This document shows positions 33,718-43,500 of a DNA stretch of 64,000 nt, in pieces. The stretch is from Schinkia azotoformans LMG 9581 (GTDB taxonomy: Bacteria; Bacillota; Bacilli; Bacillales; Bacillaceae_J), in contig NZ_AJLR01000146.1 in assembly GCF_000307855.1 (NCBI RefSeq), positions 211,570 through 275,569 of the forward strand, read 5' to 3'. Below the pieces are notes generated by a model. That model was given only the letters and a program-made list of their open reading frames with translations. It was not told the origin of the DNA and made no database searches. Positions within the stretch are counted from its first letter, which is position 1. Every line of letters starts with the position of its first letter. The position numbers and the translations under genes are program-made.

Positions 33718-35226
33718 TTGGCAGTTAAACTTAGTTCAAAAGATCAATATAAATATTTAACTAGAGATTTAATGTGGGAACCAAAAGACTTTGATATGAA
33801 AACAGTGTATCCTTTAATCGAAAAAGAAGGAATTCATATTAAAGATCCGAAAAAATGGGAAGATCCTTTCCGTATGACTTACAATCAATATGTAAAAATT
33901 CAATCGGAGAAGGATTCTATCTATCATTCGGTGGTTAATGCTTTTGAAGCCAATCATGGACATGCAAAAGTAGTAGACTCCCGATGGTATGAAGGGGTAA
34001 AAGCGTTTGCTGTAGCTGTTCAGCCAGCAGAATATCAAGCACACCGCTTAATGGCTTATATTGGAAGGAATATTCCAATTGAAGCAATCCGTTTTGCTAC
34101 TTTTGCCCAAGCAATCGATGAATTGCGCCACGCACAAATTGAGATTAAACATTATGCCCATATGAGTAAATATTACGATGGTCTACATTCCTATGCTAAA
34201 ACAAATGAGAATCATTGGTTTAACACCGTTCCAAAGTCATTCTTTGAAGATGCATTAAGTGCAGGACCATTTGAAGCATTGATGGCGATTTCCTTTTCAT
34301 TTGAATATTGCTTTACAAATATTTTGTTCTTGCCATTTGCTTCCTCAGCAGCTGCTGTTGGTGATGAGCATTTTGCTGCGACAGGTAAAACAGTACAATC
34401 GGATGAATCAAGACATATGGCGCTCGGAATGTCTGCCTTGAAAATGCTATTAGAAGAAGATGACCGAAACGTTCCGATTGTTCAGAAGTGGTTGGATAAA
34501 TGGTATTGGAGAGCCTACAGAATGTTTTCTGTTGTATCAGTAATCGTGGATTACTACCCGCGTATTCGTCCAATCTCATGGAAAAAAGCTTTCGAAATCT
34601 ATATTGAAGACCAAGTATTTAATGGCTTATTTAAAGATCTAAGAAAATATGGTATTCGCCTACCTTTACATGCAGAAGATAGCATAAAGGAAAAAGAACA
34701 TTACTCCCATGCCACTATGAGAATTTTAGATCATTATAAACATGCTAATGTATTTAGAACATTTAAGCTGCAGCCGGATGATTATGAGTGGCTGGCAAGT
34801 GAGTACCCAAATACGTTTGACCAATATTATGCGTCTTATTATAAGCGTCAAGGTGATCACGCATTAGCTGTTACTAGTCCGGGAATCCCATCTGTATGTA
34901 AAGTATGTCAAATTCCATTGGAATTTGTAAATCCGGATAAACCAACACAACAATGGACACAGTACAGTGAATACAATGGTGATATCCATATGACATGTTC
35001 ACCAGGCTGTAAACATTTATTTGAATCAGAACCACAAAAGTATATGCAAATGTGGTGGCCAGCTGAAGCTTATGTAAGTGGTGAATTTGGAGAAAATGTT
35101 CCGATGGATCTGTTTAAGTATTTAGCGTTTAGTCCTGAAGAAGCGGGAGAGCATTACTCATCTAGAGACCGTTTACGTTGGCTGCAATACCGCCAAGTTA
35201 TTAATTTTGATAAGAGATTCAAATAA
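33718..35226 (+). CDS. dmpN: phenol hydroxylase alpha (catalytic) subunit (DmpN-like)
   Basis: A 502-residue oxygenase subunit. The carboxylate-bridged diiron site is complete: E105 (PAEYQAHR), E135 and H138 (IDELRHAQ), E196 (SFEYCF), E230 and H233 (SDESRHMALG). A C-terminal zinc-type Cys set (CKVCQIP, CSPGCKHLFE) matches phenol hydroxylases. It inserts oxygen into phenol or a related ring to give catechol. TTG at 33718 follows GAGGTGAG; a GTG three codons before lies in that site. Confidence 0.9.
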   Translation: MAVKLSSKDQYKYLTRDLMWEPKDFDMKTVYPLIEKEGIHIKDPKKWEDPFRMTYNQYVKIQSEKDSIYHSVVNAFEANHGHAKVVDSRWYEGVKAFAVAVQPAEYQAHRLMAYIGRNIPIEAIRFATFAQAIDELRHAQIEIKHYAHMSKYYDGLHSYAKTNENHWFNTVPKSFFEDALSAGPFEALMAISFSFEYCFTNILFLPFASSAAAVGDEHFAATGKTVQSDESRHMALGMSALKMLLEEDDRNVPIVQKWLDKWYWRAYRMFSVVSVIVDYYPRIRPISWKKAFEIYIEDQVFNGLFKDLRKYGIRLPLHAEDSIKEKEHYSHATMRILDHYKHANVFRTFKLQPDDYEWLASEYPNTFDQYYASYYKRQGDHALAVTSPGIPSVCKVCQIPLEFVNPDKPTQQWTQYSEYNGDIHMTCSPGCKHLFESEPQKYMQMWWPAEAYVSGEFGENVPMDLFKYLAFSPEEAGEHYSSRDRLRWLQYRQVINFDKRFK

Positions 35227-35242
35227 TTGGAGGTGAATACAA

Positions 35243-35533
35243 TTGGCAATCAGTTATTTACATGATCCAAACCATTTGTTGGTCCATATAGTTCCATCTT
35301 CTTTAGCTGGCGGGGATGAATTATTAACCTATATCGCACTTAGGGCAAAATATGATATGACGGGATTAGATTTAAAAGAAGCCGGTCTTAGCTTATGGAA
35401 CTTAAATGAAGACAATCATCGCTATAAGTTAGTGACATGGCTTGGTGGTCAAGATGTCGATGTCGATGAAAAGAAAACATTGAAAGAAATGGGAATTAGA
35501 AACGGTGCACCAATTCAAATCATTGCAGTCTAG
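35243..35533 (+). CDS. dmpO: phenol hydroxylase gamma subunit (DmpO-like)
   Basis: A 96-residue subunit in the dmpO position (LLVHIVPSSLAGGDELLTYI, then MGIRNGAPIQIIAV), shorter than the usual 115-120 and with the TmoB/DmpO-type ubiquitin-like ending. TTG start behind TTGGAGGTG. Identity rests partly on place in the operon between dmpN and dmpP. Confidence 0.72.
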   Translation: MAISYLHDPNHLLVHIVPSSLAGGDELLTYIALRAKYDMTGLDLKEAGLSLWNLNEDNHRYKLVTWLGGQDVDVDEKKTLKEMGIRNGAPIQIIAV

Positions 35534-35581
35534 AAGACTATAAAAATATTCAAATAGCATAAAAGGGAGGACTCATTTGTT

Positions 35582-36604
35582 ATGAGTAAGACAATGGTAG
35601 AAACATATGAGGTCACTCTTGAACCTAGCGGGAATCAAATACAAGTGAGGGAAGGCCAAACGATTTTGGATGCCCTTATCCGTAATGGTATTCAAATACC
35701 GTATGGGTGTCGTCATGGCAGCTGTAGTGCTTGTAAAGCTAGGGTGCTGGAAGGTAATTATGAAATTATGGGGAGAGTATCCGAATACTCTCTTCTCTCC
35801 TTTGAGAGAGATGATGGCATGATTCTTCTTTGCAGCACATTGGCAGAGAGTGATCTTGTAGTGGAAATTGAAGAAGAAGAGGAAGAAGGCCTAACATTTT
35901 ATCCGGTTGTTGATTTTGAAGCAACAGTCGAAAAAAATGAGCAGGTTACACCAGATATTCACATTATTGATCTGGAGTTGACCGAACCAACAACTGTACC
36001 TTATGGCGCAGGGCAATTTTTCGAATTTCAGGTTCAAGGTGAATCAGAACTCAGGTCCTATTCCGCGGCAACTAGATATATTGATAACAAAAAGATTCAG
36101 CTTCATGTTAAAAGAATTCCAAATGGCATTGGCTCGAACTATATGTGTGACCTTAAAGTTGGAGCAACTGTAAAAGCTTCGGGACCATATGGGAAAATGC
36201 AATTACGTGATCGCGATAAAGATTTAGTGTTTGTTGCTGGCGGTTCAGGTATGGCCCCAATCAAGGCTTTGCTTGAAGAAGTTTTTTCTGCCTCTTTTGA
36301 CCATGAAGCATGGTTTTTCTATGGGGCTAGAACAGAACAGGATTTATATTTAGTAGAAGATTGGCTTGAATTGGAACGAAAATATCCAAATTTCCACTTT
36401 ATCCCTGCACTATCCAATCTTTCAGATGACTCAAATTGGAGTGGGGAAAGAGGATTTATTGCTGATGTAATCAAGAAAAAGATGGAGTCATGTAGTGGGA
36501 TGGATGCTTACCTTTGCGGGCCGCCGATCATGTGCGAAACGGTAACAGATGCCTTATATGGAAAAGGCTTAAGAGGAAACCATATCTATTTAGATGAATT
36601 TTAG
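35582..36604 (+). CDS. dmpP: phenol hydroxylase reductase (DmpP-like)
   Basis: A 340-residue NADH reductase. Residues about 1-90 are a plant-type [2Fe-2S] ferredoxin (YGCRHGSCSACKARV, later LLCST); then an FAD domain (LRSYSAAT) and an NAD domain (VAGGSGMAPIKALLEE, YLCGPPIMCE). It hands electrons to DmpN. It might also serve PaaABC, whose own reductase PaaE is missing here. The operon ends with a strong terminator. Confidence 0.88.
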   Translation: MSKTMVETYEVTLEPSGNQIQVREGQTILDALIRNGIQIPYGCRHGSCSACKARVLEGNYEIMGRVSEYSLLSFERDDGMILLCSTLAESDLVVEIEEEEEEGLTFYPVVDFEATVEKNEQVTPDIHIIDLELTEPTTVPYGAGQFFEFQVQGESELRSYSAATRYIDNKKIQLHVKRIPNGIGSNYMCDLKVGATVKASGPYGKMQLRDRDKDLVFVAGGSGMAPIKALLEEVFSASFDHEAWFFYGARTEQDLYLVEDWLELERKYPNFHFIPALSNLSDDSNWSGERGFIADVIKKKMESCSGMDAYLCGPPIMCETVTDALYGKGLRGNHIYLDEF

Positions 36605-36618
36605 TTATTAATTAAAAA

Positions 36619-36654
36619 CTGTCAGGAACCAAATTCAGATTCCTGACAGCTTTT
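36619..36654 (+). terminator. terminator of the phenol hydroxylase operon
   Basis: CTGTCAGGAA and TTCCTGACAG form a perfect 10-bp stem with an 11-base loop, followed by CTTTT. Confidence 0.8.
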
Positions 36655-36825
36655 AGGAAGTAAGTGATATCCTATATAGGATTCTTCTATAACATCCCCC
36701 TTTTTTAAAAAACAATTAAGAAAATTTCCAGAAAAGACGATGGTTGTTTCATATATAGCAACACAATCCTTGTATATGGGACAAACTTTGATATATTGAT
36801 TATACAAGACATTTTTTGTATTATC

Positions 36826-36913
36826 AAATACGCCTCGGCGTATTTCTGCCTCAGATTTTCAGAGGCATCCGCCGGAGGCTTAATTTCATTCAGTAATTGC
36901 TGAATGAAATTAA
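36826..36913. repeat. dispersed multi-hairpin repeat, copy 1
   Basis: Three stems in a row: AAATACGCC/GGCGTATTT, TGCCTC/GAGGCA and a perfect 14-bp stem starting TTAATTTCATTCAG. The first stem and its neighbourhood recur at 63948-64000. It resembles the short intergenic repeats scattered in many Bacillus genomes. Confidence 0.65.
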
Positions 36914-36982
36914 AGCGCTGTCATTTGTTGATTTTGACATCAAGAGACTAGAATAATTTTCTTGGATCGAGGTGGTATTGTA

Positions 36983-38887
36983 TTGGCGAATCACTCTTCA
37001 GTTGAAAATGAATCTGTTATTCGATTTCCTTCAGATGGTAAGATCTATTTGAATAACCAAAGAGTCTTTATTACCTCAACAGCGGCTATGAGTCTATTGC
37101 GTCAGGGTTTACTAGAGATGGTTGGAGAGATAAGAACGAGACAATTTCTTGTGTTGCACGGATGGAGTCTTGGCGTTCATGATGCATCTATTACCTTACA
37201 AAATAATACGAACAAGTCTAAAGAAGAAATGATTCTTGATGGGCCAAAATTGCATACCCAAAAAGGTCATGTCTATGTCCGACCTTTAAAGCTCGAGATG
37301 GATATAAAAAAGAATAGTTTCTATATGGAAGGAATTTGGCGGCATTCACATGAAGCTGAAGAATGGAAGAAGCTTTTTGGTTTAGACAACAGACCAACTT
37401 GTTACACAACGATTGGCTATGCCAGCGGCTATATATCAACAATCTTAGGAATGAAGGTTATTGTAACAGAGATCAAGTGTGAAGGTAAAGGTGACGACTG
37501 CTGTCATTGGATTGCTAAGCCGGAGCGAGAATGGAAAGACAAAGAAGTTAAAGAGTTATTTAGTTTTAATGAAACTAGCTTAATTAAAGAGTTAGAGTCA
37601 GCTTATGAACAAATAAAGGAAGAAAGAGATAATCTAGATAAATCTTTTACCATCCATAAACGCTTAACTAGTGAATTAATCCAAGGCCATGATTTGCAGT
37701 CTATTGCAAGCGTTCTCTTTGAAACATTGGATGTACCGATTATGTTTGAAGACCATCAATTTAACGTGTTGGCAGCAGCAGGATTAGACGAAAAAGAAAT
37801 AATAAAGAATAATGAGCAGATGAAGTGTTATAAAAATACAAAAATGAAACGGTTTAAAGAATTGAAGTTGGAATTTCTTAAAGATTTCAAACCGGCCGTT
37901 GTGCAGGTTGCTAGTCAACATTACCGCTTAATGATTCCGATTATATTAAATCATCAGGTTACGGGTTATTGTTCTGTCATAAGACCAACAGATAAATTTT
38001 CAATCTTGGAAAATATGATGATCGAAAGGTCGTCGGTAGTTTGTGCGATGTATCTTCTAAATGATCGAACTGTGATTGAGGCAGAACAACGCATGCGTGG
38101 GAATTTTTTAGAAGAAATTCTATCGGGCAAAATGAGTAAACAAGAAATTATAAAAATGGGTCACTATGTGAGTGTGGATTTTTTAAAGCCCTTTCATATA
38201 GTAGTGGTTAACGTTTTTCATACGGAGCATAATGTAAAGGAAGAAATTGAATGGAAAGATGACCTCGTTACCAAAATATCGGGATTTTTCAAAAAGATGT
38301 CCATTCCAATACTAATAACCTATAAATCAGAAAATTTTGTAATCTATATTCAGGATGATATTTTAAATCAGTGTAATAAGACTATACAGAGTCTCACCGA
38401 AGAGATTATGACGGTTTGTTCAAAGTCATACCCGTGTCCTACTTTTTATAGTGGTATTAGCACATGCCAGGATAATATCGAGTTAGCTAAAAATCAACTC
38501 GAAGAAGCTTTGACAGCGGTGAAGCTTAGTACGAAATCTAAACCAATTACTAGTTATGAAGAGCTTGGGTTTATTGGACTTTTAATTCAGACTGGAGATA
38601 AAGAGGCAATTAGAAAATATTCGATTCAAGTATTAAAAGATCTATTAGAATACGATAACCGAAAGGGCATGGACTTGACGAAAACACTGTATCACTATAT
38701 TTTGAATGGCGGTAATTTGGAACAAACCGCCTGCAGCTCAGCCTTATCCATTAGTGGATTAAGATACAGGATTGAGAAAATAAAGGATATTTTGTCTGTA
38801 GACATCCGTCAACCAGCCTCAAGTTATCCATTATTTCTGGCAATACAAATGCTTATTATTTTAGGTGAAATACAATTTGATTTGTAA
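36983..38887 (+). CDS. XylR-N/V4R sensor fused to PucR-type regulator
   Basis: A 634-residue regulator. Residues about 5-200 are a XylR/DmpR-type sensory domain with its V4R part, keeping the zinc set Cys-Glu-Cys-Cys (TCYTTIGYASGY, VTEIKCEG, DDCCHW) and the IWRHSHEAEEW pocket segment. A coiled linker, a GGDEF-like PucR middle part, and a C-terminal HTH_30 (NGGNLEQTA..GLRYRIEKI) follow. There is no sigma-54 AAA+ domain. TTG at 36983 is 7 bases after GAGGTGG. Between the phenol hydroxylase and catechol dioxygenase genes, it most likely activates them on sensing phenols. Confidence 0.8.
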   Translation: MANHSSVENESVIRFPSDGKIYLNNQRVFITSTAAMSLLRQGLLEMVGEIRTRQFLVLHGWSLGVHDASITLQNNTNKSKEEMILDGPKLHTQKGHVYVRPLKLEMDIKKNSFYMEGIWRHSHEAEEWKKLFGLDNRPTCYTTIGYASGYISTILGMKVIVTEIKCEGKGDDCCHWIAKPEREWKDKEVKELFSFNETSLIKELESAYEQIKEERDNLDKSFTIHKRLTSELIQGHDLQSIASVLFETLDVPIMFEDHQFNVLAAAGLDEKEIIKNNEQMKCYKNTKMKRFKELKLEFLKDFKPAVVQVASQHYRLMIPIILNHQVTGYCSVIRPTDKFSILENMMIERSSVVCAMYLLNDRTVIEAEQRMRGNFLEEILSGKMSKQEIIKMGHYVSVDFLKPFHIVVVNVFHTEHNVKEEIEWKDDLVTKISGFFKKMSIPILITYKSENFVIYIQDDILNQCNKTIQSLTEEIMTVCSKSYPCPTFYSGISTCQDNIELAKNQLEEALTAVKLSTKSKPITSYEELGFIGLLIQTGDKEAIRKYSIQVLKDLLEYDNRKGMDLTKTLYHYILNGGNLEQTACSSALSISGLRYRIEKIKDILSVDIRQPASSYPLFLAIQMLIILGEIQFDL

Positions 38888-38915
38888 CAAAATGTTAACA
38901 ACTATCAAAAATTGA

Positions 38916-38969
38916 CTGAAAATAATTCTATTATTTAGTTTATACTGTATGTATATGTCTGAAAATAAT
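38916..38969 (+). promoter_or_regulatory. direct repeats upstream of catechol 2,3-dioxygenase
   Basis: CTGAAAATAAT occurs at 38916-38926 and again at 38959-38969, 43 bases (about four helical turns) apart. They may be activator sites for the regulator encoded just before. Confidence 0.4.
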
Positions 38970-39061
38970 CAAAAATTAGAATATTTCGTAGGAAGACAAT
39001 ACTATTGAAATATTTTAATCTATAAATTAGTAAAAATAATAAAATTAGGGGGAATGTTGTA

Positions 39062-39976
39062 ATGGCAATCATGCGCTTAGGAAGAGTAGAAATCGGATGT
39101 CCAAACTGGGAAAAATCTATTGAGTATTACAAAAATGTAATCGGTTTAATTGAAGTTGCTCGTGAAGAAGATAGAGTTTATTTAAAAGCTTGGGATGAGC
39201 ACGATCATCACAGTGTTATTCTGAAAAAGAATGATTCTGCAGGTTTAGTTCATTTAGCCTTTAAATGTGAGTTTGCCTCTGATTTAGATCTATATGAAGA
39301 AAAATTAAATAACTATGGTGTAACTACTGAGCGTGTACCGGCCGGAACTCGCCTTGCTGAAGGAGAAGCGGTACGTTTCGTAATTCCTACTGGACAAACT
39401 GTAGAACTTTATAGTGAAATTGAAGTAGTAGGCAATGGCTTACCACTGGTGAATCCAGATCCATGGCCAGATGGATTAGTAGGAATGCATCCAACACGCC
39501 TAGATCATTTATTGGTTGCCGGAGACGATGTAGATGGGGCAGTGAAGATTTTCACAGACCTTTTCGACTTTCATGTAAGTGAGCAATTAGTAGCAGGGGA
39601 AAATAATGATGTTACTATTTGTAAATGGTTATTCAAAACAAATACAGCCCATGATATTGCTATTATAAAAGGCCCTCAAAATGGACTACACCACTTTGCA
39701 TTCTGGTTAGATGAGTGGGTTGAACTAAGAAATGCTGCTGATATTATGGCTAAAAATGACGTCATGATTGATGCAGGACCAACTCGTCACGGTATTACAA
39801 GAGGTACAACAATTTACTTCTTTGACCCATCTGGTAACCGTAACGAAGTATTCTGTGGCGGCTATATCACATATCCTGACTCTCCAACGATTACTTGGAC
39901 AGAAGATACGATTGGTAAGGCAATATTCTACTTCGAAAGAGAATTAAACGAAAGATTTACGACTGTATTCTCATAA
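39062..39976 (+). CDS. dmpB: catechol 2,3-dioxygenase
   Basis: A 304-residue type I extradiol dioxygenase with two vicinal-oxygen-chelate domains. Iron ligands in the C-terminal domain are H149 (RLDHLL), one of H210/H211 (LHHFAFW) and E262 (GNRNEVFC). It opens catechol next to its hydroxyls, giving 2-hydroxymuconate semialdehyde. Ribosome site TAGGGGGAAT. It follows the regulator and comes before its repair ferredoxin, with a hairpin between. Confidence 0.92.
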   Translation: MAIMRLGRVEIGCPNWEKSIEYYKNVIGLIEVAREEDRVYLKAWDEHDHHSVILKKNDSAGLVHLAFKCEFASDLDLYEEKLNNYGVTTERVPAGTRLAEGEAVRFVIPTGQTVELYSEIEVVGNGLPLVNPDPWPDGLVGMHPTRLDHLLVAGDDVDGAVKIFTDLFDFHVSEQLVAGENNDVTICKWLFKTNTAHDIAIIKGPQNGLHHFAFWLDEWVELRNAADIMAKNDVMIDAGPTRHGITRGTTIYFFDPSGNRNEVFCGGYITYPDSPTITWTEDTIGKAIFYFERELNERFTTVFS

Positions 39977-39995
39977 AAAATAATATAAAGATAAC

Positions 39996-40056
39996 AAGGA
40001 AGTTTCTCGATTTGGATGCGCTCGGGAGCGGTACCAAATATTCGGGAAACTTCCTT
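39996..40056 (+). other. long hairpin between dioxygenase and ferredoxin genes
   Basis: AAGGAAGTTTC pairs with GAAACTTCCTT, with inner pairing ATTTGG/CCAAAT and a small GC hairpin at the tip. No T-tract follows, so partial termination or mRNA protection is likelier than full stop. Confidence 0.5.
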
Positions 40057-40096
40057 CTACTTATTATTGAAATTTTCAACAAAGGGGTTATGTAAA

Positions 40097-40390
40097 ATGG
40101 GAGCTTATAAAGTAGTTATAAGAGAAAAAGAGATAGCTGTGAGGGAGAATGAAACGATCCTTAATGCATCACAACGCCAAGCAGGTGGAATTTTTGTCGG
40201 CTGTAAAGGTGGTGGTTGCGGGATGTGTAAAGTAAAGGTTGTCAGTGGACATACATTAGATGGAATTGCTTCGAAATCTGTGTTATCAGATGACGAACAT
40301 TCTGCAGGCTACCGTTTAGCATGTCAAAGTATGCCAATAACCGATATGGTTGTAGAACCATGCAGAGAAATGAATAAAATTCTAAGATAA
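40097..40390 (+). CDS. xylT: XylT-like [2Fe-2S] ferredoxin
   Basis: A 97-residue plant-type ferredoxin: cysteines in GCKGGGCGMCKVKV and LACQS. XylT/DmpQ-type ferredoxins reactivate catechol 2,3-dioxygenase by re-reducing its oxidised iron. In Pseudomonas the gene precedes the dioxygenase; here it follows. The ATG at 40097 follows AAAGGGG. Confidence 0.85.
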   Translation: MGAYKVVIREKEIAVRENETILNASQRQAGGIFVGCKGGGCGMCKVKVVSGHTLDGIASKSVLSDDEHSAGYRLACQSMPITDMVVEPCREMNKILR

Positions 40391-40395
40391 TCAAA

Positions 40396-40438
40396 AAAAG
40401 GCTGATCCTTAAATTTTAAGGAACCAGCCTTTTCGCTT
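40396..40438. terminator. bidirectional terminator, ferredoxin and pycA
   Basis: AAAAGGCTG..TCCTTAAA pairs with TTTAAGGA..CAGCCTTTT. On the minus strand, seven T follow, making it the pycA terminator; plus-strand T-tract is weaker. Confidence 0.8.
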
Positions 40439-40447
40439 TTCTAATGC

Positions 40448-40500
40448 CTAGCTCCAGCGCCCAGCAACTCGTAAACTTCGCTGAACGGGCGCTTTTGCTT
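40448..40500. repeat. AGCGCCC hairpin of a common Bacillus repeat type
   Basis: AGCGCCC and GGGCGCT pair across 24 bases; the leading CTAGCTCCAGCGCC is the start of a short repeat often seen between Bacillus genes. It stands 3' of pycA. A related scrap (TCTAGCGCTTGTGC) is seen at 45881. Confidence 0.4.
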
Positions 40501-40503
40501 TTC

Positions 40504-43500
40504 TTACTTTTCCAGTTCTAGTAATAAATCGTCCGCTTGGACTGCTTCTCCGCTTCTAACATGGATGTCGGTCACAACCCCATCAAATGGAGCTTGAACG
40601 GTTGTTTCCATTTTCATTGCTTCTGTAATCATTAAGTGGTCACCTTTTTTAACCTTTTCTCCTTTTTCTACTAATACTTTAACAACTGTTCCAGGCATAG
40701 AGGCACCAATATGATTTGGATTTTTCTTTTCTGCTTTCGGTTTTGCTGCTACAGCAGATTTCATACTTTCATCTTTAACAATGACTTCGCGAGGCTGGCC
40801 GTTTAATTCAAAGTAAACGACTTTTGTACCGTCTCGCTGTGTTTGACCAATGGAAATTAACTTAACAATCAATGTTTTTCCTTGTTCGATTTCCACTTCG
40901 ATTTCTTCACCGAGGCGCATACCATAGAAGAAAGTAAGGGTATCAAGGACGGAAACATCACCATATTGGTCAAAGAAATGTTGGTATTCCTCGAATACTT
41001 TCGGATATATTGCGTAGCTGATCACATCTAAATCAGAAACCTCATGTTCAAATGTGTTTTCCAATTCTTTTTTAATGGCATCAAAGTCAACAGCCTCAAG
41101 TAATTCTCCGGGTCTAACTTTAATTGGCTCACGACCTTTTAAAATTACTTTTTGCAACTTTTCAGGGAAGCCTTGGTACGGCTGACCAAGATAACCTTGG
41201 AAAAATTCCACTACAGAATCAGGGAAATTAAGGGTGTCACCACGTTCGATTACATCTTCTTCTGTAAGTTTGTTTTGAACCATGTATAACGCCATATCTC
41301 CTACAACTTTAGAAGAAGGAGTTACCTTAACAACATCGCCAAACATATCATTTACATTGCGATACATTTGTTTAACATTGTCCCACTCGCTCTCTAGGCC
41401 AACAGCCTTTGCCTGCTGCTGTAAATTACTGTATTGTCCGCCTGGCATTTCATGATTGTATACTTCTGTATGAGGAGCATACATTCCGGATTCAAATACT
41501 TTATAGTAGTGGCGTACATCCTCCCAATAATGGGCCAGCTTTTCAAGTGACTGAATATCAACCTTTGGTTGGCGATCTTGATTCTGCAACGCATAGTACA
41601 ATGTATTTGCACTTGGCTGTGATGTTAATCCCGCCATAGAGCTTGTTGCCGCATCAACGATATCTATGCCGGCTTCAATGGCCTTCACGTAGGTATAAAT
41701 GCCATTTCCGCTTGTATCATGTGTATGAAGATGGATCGGAATATTCACGGTTTCTTTTAAAGTCGAAATCAATGTATAGGCTGCTTGCGGCTTTAATAGA
41801 CCTGCCATATCTTTAATTCCTAAAATATGGGCTCCAGCGTTTTCAAGCTCTTTTGCCATATTCTTATAATACTCAAGGTTATATTTCGTTCTTGTGCTAT
41901 CTTCAATATCCCCAGTATAACAAATAGCTGCCTCGGCAATCTTTCCTGTATCTCTAACAGCATCAATCGCCAATGTCATACCCTTAACCCAGTTTAAGCT
42001 GTCAAAGATTCGGAAAACATCGATGCCATTTTCTGCTGATTTCTGAACAAATTCTTTAATGACATTGTCTGGATAATTTGTATAACCAACGGCGTTGGAA
42101 GCACGTAACAGCATTTGGAATAATAGGTTCGGCATTTTTTCTCTTAATACCTGCAGCCTTACCCATGGATCTTCTCTTAAGAAACGGTAGGCCACGTCAA
42201 ATGTTGCACCGCCCCACATTTCAACAGAGAAAAGATTTGGCAATAGTCTGGCTGTTGGTTCAGCAATATGTTTTAAATCATTTGTACGAACACGAGTTGC
42301 AAGTAGGGATTGGTGCGCATCTCTGAATGTTGTATCTGTTAATAGAACTTCTTTTTGGTTTTTAATCCAATTTACAAGACCTTCTGGACCTTCTTGGTCA
42401 AGAATTTGCTTTGTTCCAGTTGGTATTGGTTCAGATAATTTCACTTTTGGCATTCTTGGATTTTTAAGAAGTGGTTTCTTTTCTTTCGCAAGGCCTGGAG
42501 TTCCATTTACAGTGGTATTTCCAATAAAGCTTAACATCTTTGTACCGCGGTCCTTACGCTGTGGAAAAATGAACAGCTCCGGTGTTTGATCAATGAAATT
42601 TGTATTATATTGACCTGTCAAAAATTTCTCATGCGTAATTACATTTTCCAAGAAAGGAATATTCGTTTTAATACCACGAATCCTAAATTCCTTTAAATTT
42701 CGATGCATTTTCGCAGCTGCTTTCTCAAATGTCAAAGCATGTGTGGAGATTTTCACAAGCAAGCTATCATAAAATGGTGTGATGACAGCACCGGCAAAGG
42801 AGTTTCCGGCGTCAAGGCGAACGCCAAACCCACCACCGGAACGGTACGCTGTGATTTTTCCTGTGTCAGGCATGAAATTATTTTCTGGATCTTCTGTTGT
42901 GACACGTGATTGAATGGCATAGCCATGAGTTTTAATAAAAGACTGATTTGGGATACTGATTTCCTTACTGTCGAGTTGATGTCCTTCCGCAATTAGGATT
43001 TGTGATTGAACGATATCAATTCCGGTAATCATTTCAGTAATGGTATGCTCAACCTGTACTCTTGGGTTTACTTCAATAAAGTAAAATTCCTCTTCTTTTG
43101 TAACAAGGAATTCAACTGTACCGGCATTTACATATTTTACATTATCCATTAACCGCACAGCTGCTTCACAGATGCGTTCACGTAAGTCATCAGATAGGGA
43201 AATACTTGGTGCAACCTCAACAACCTTTTGATGACGACGTTGGACAGAACAATCGCGTTCATACAAGTGAACAATGTTTCCGTGTTGATCACCTAGAATT
43301 TGCACTTCAATATGTTTAGGATTTTCAATGAATTTTTCAACGTAGACCTCATCATTACCAAAAGAGGACTTCGCTTCTGATTTTGCACGATTATAGCTTT
43401 CAACGAGTTCATCTTCACTGCGAACGATTCGCATTCCGCGACCGCCGCCGCCTAAGGAAGCTTTAATAATGAATGGATAGCCAAATTGACTTGCGAATGC

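Noticed and set aside
36622..36807. A 61-codon minus-strand frame with a CPIYKDC motif
   Set aside because: It runs through the phenol hydroxylase terminator, has no ribosome site and matches no family I recognise.
36909..36922. TTAAAGCGCTGTCA as a cre box for the first XylR-N/PucR gene
   Set aside because: It misses the fixed G and overlaps the end of the dispersed repeat, so it is probably chance.
31868..39061. Sigma-54 promoters expected with XylR/DmpR-type sensors
   Set aside because: No TGGCAC-N5-TTGC pattern was seen before dmpL or the dioxygenase, and both regulators lack the sigma-54 ATPase.
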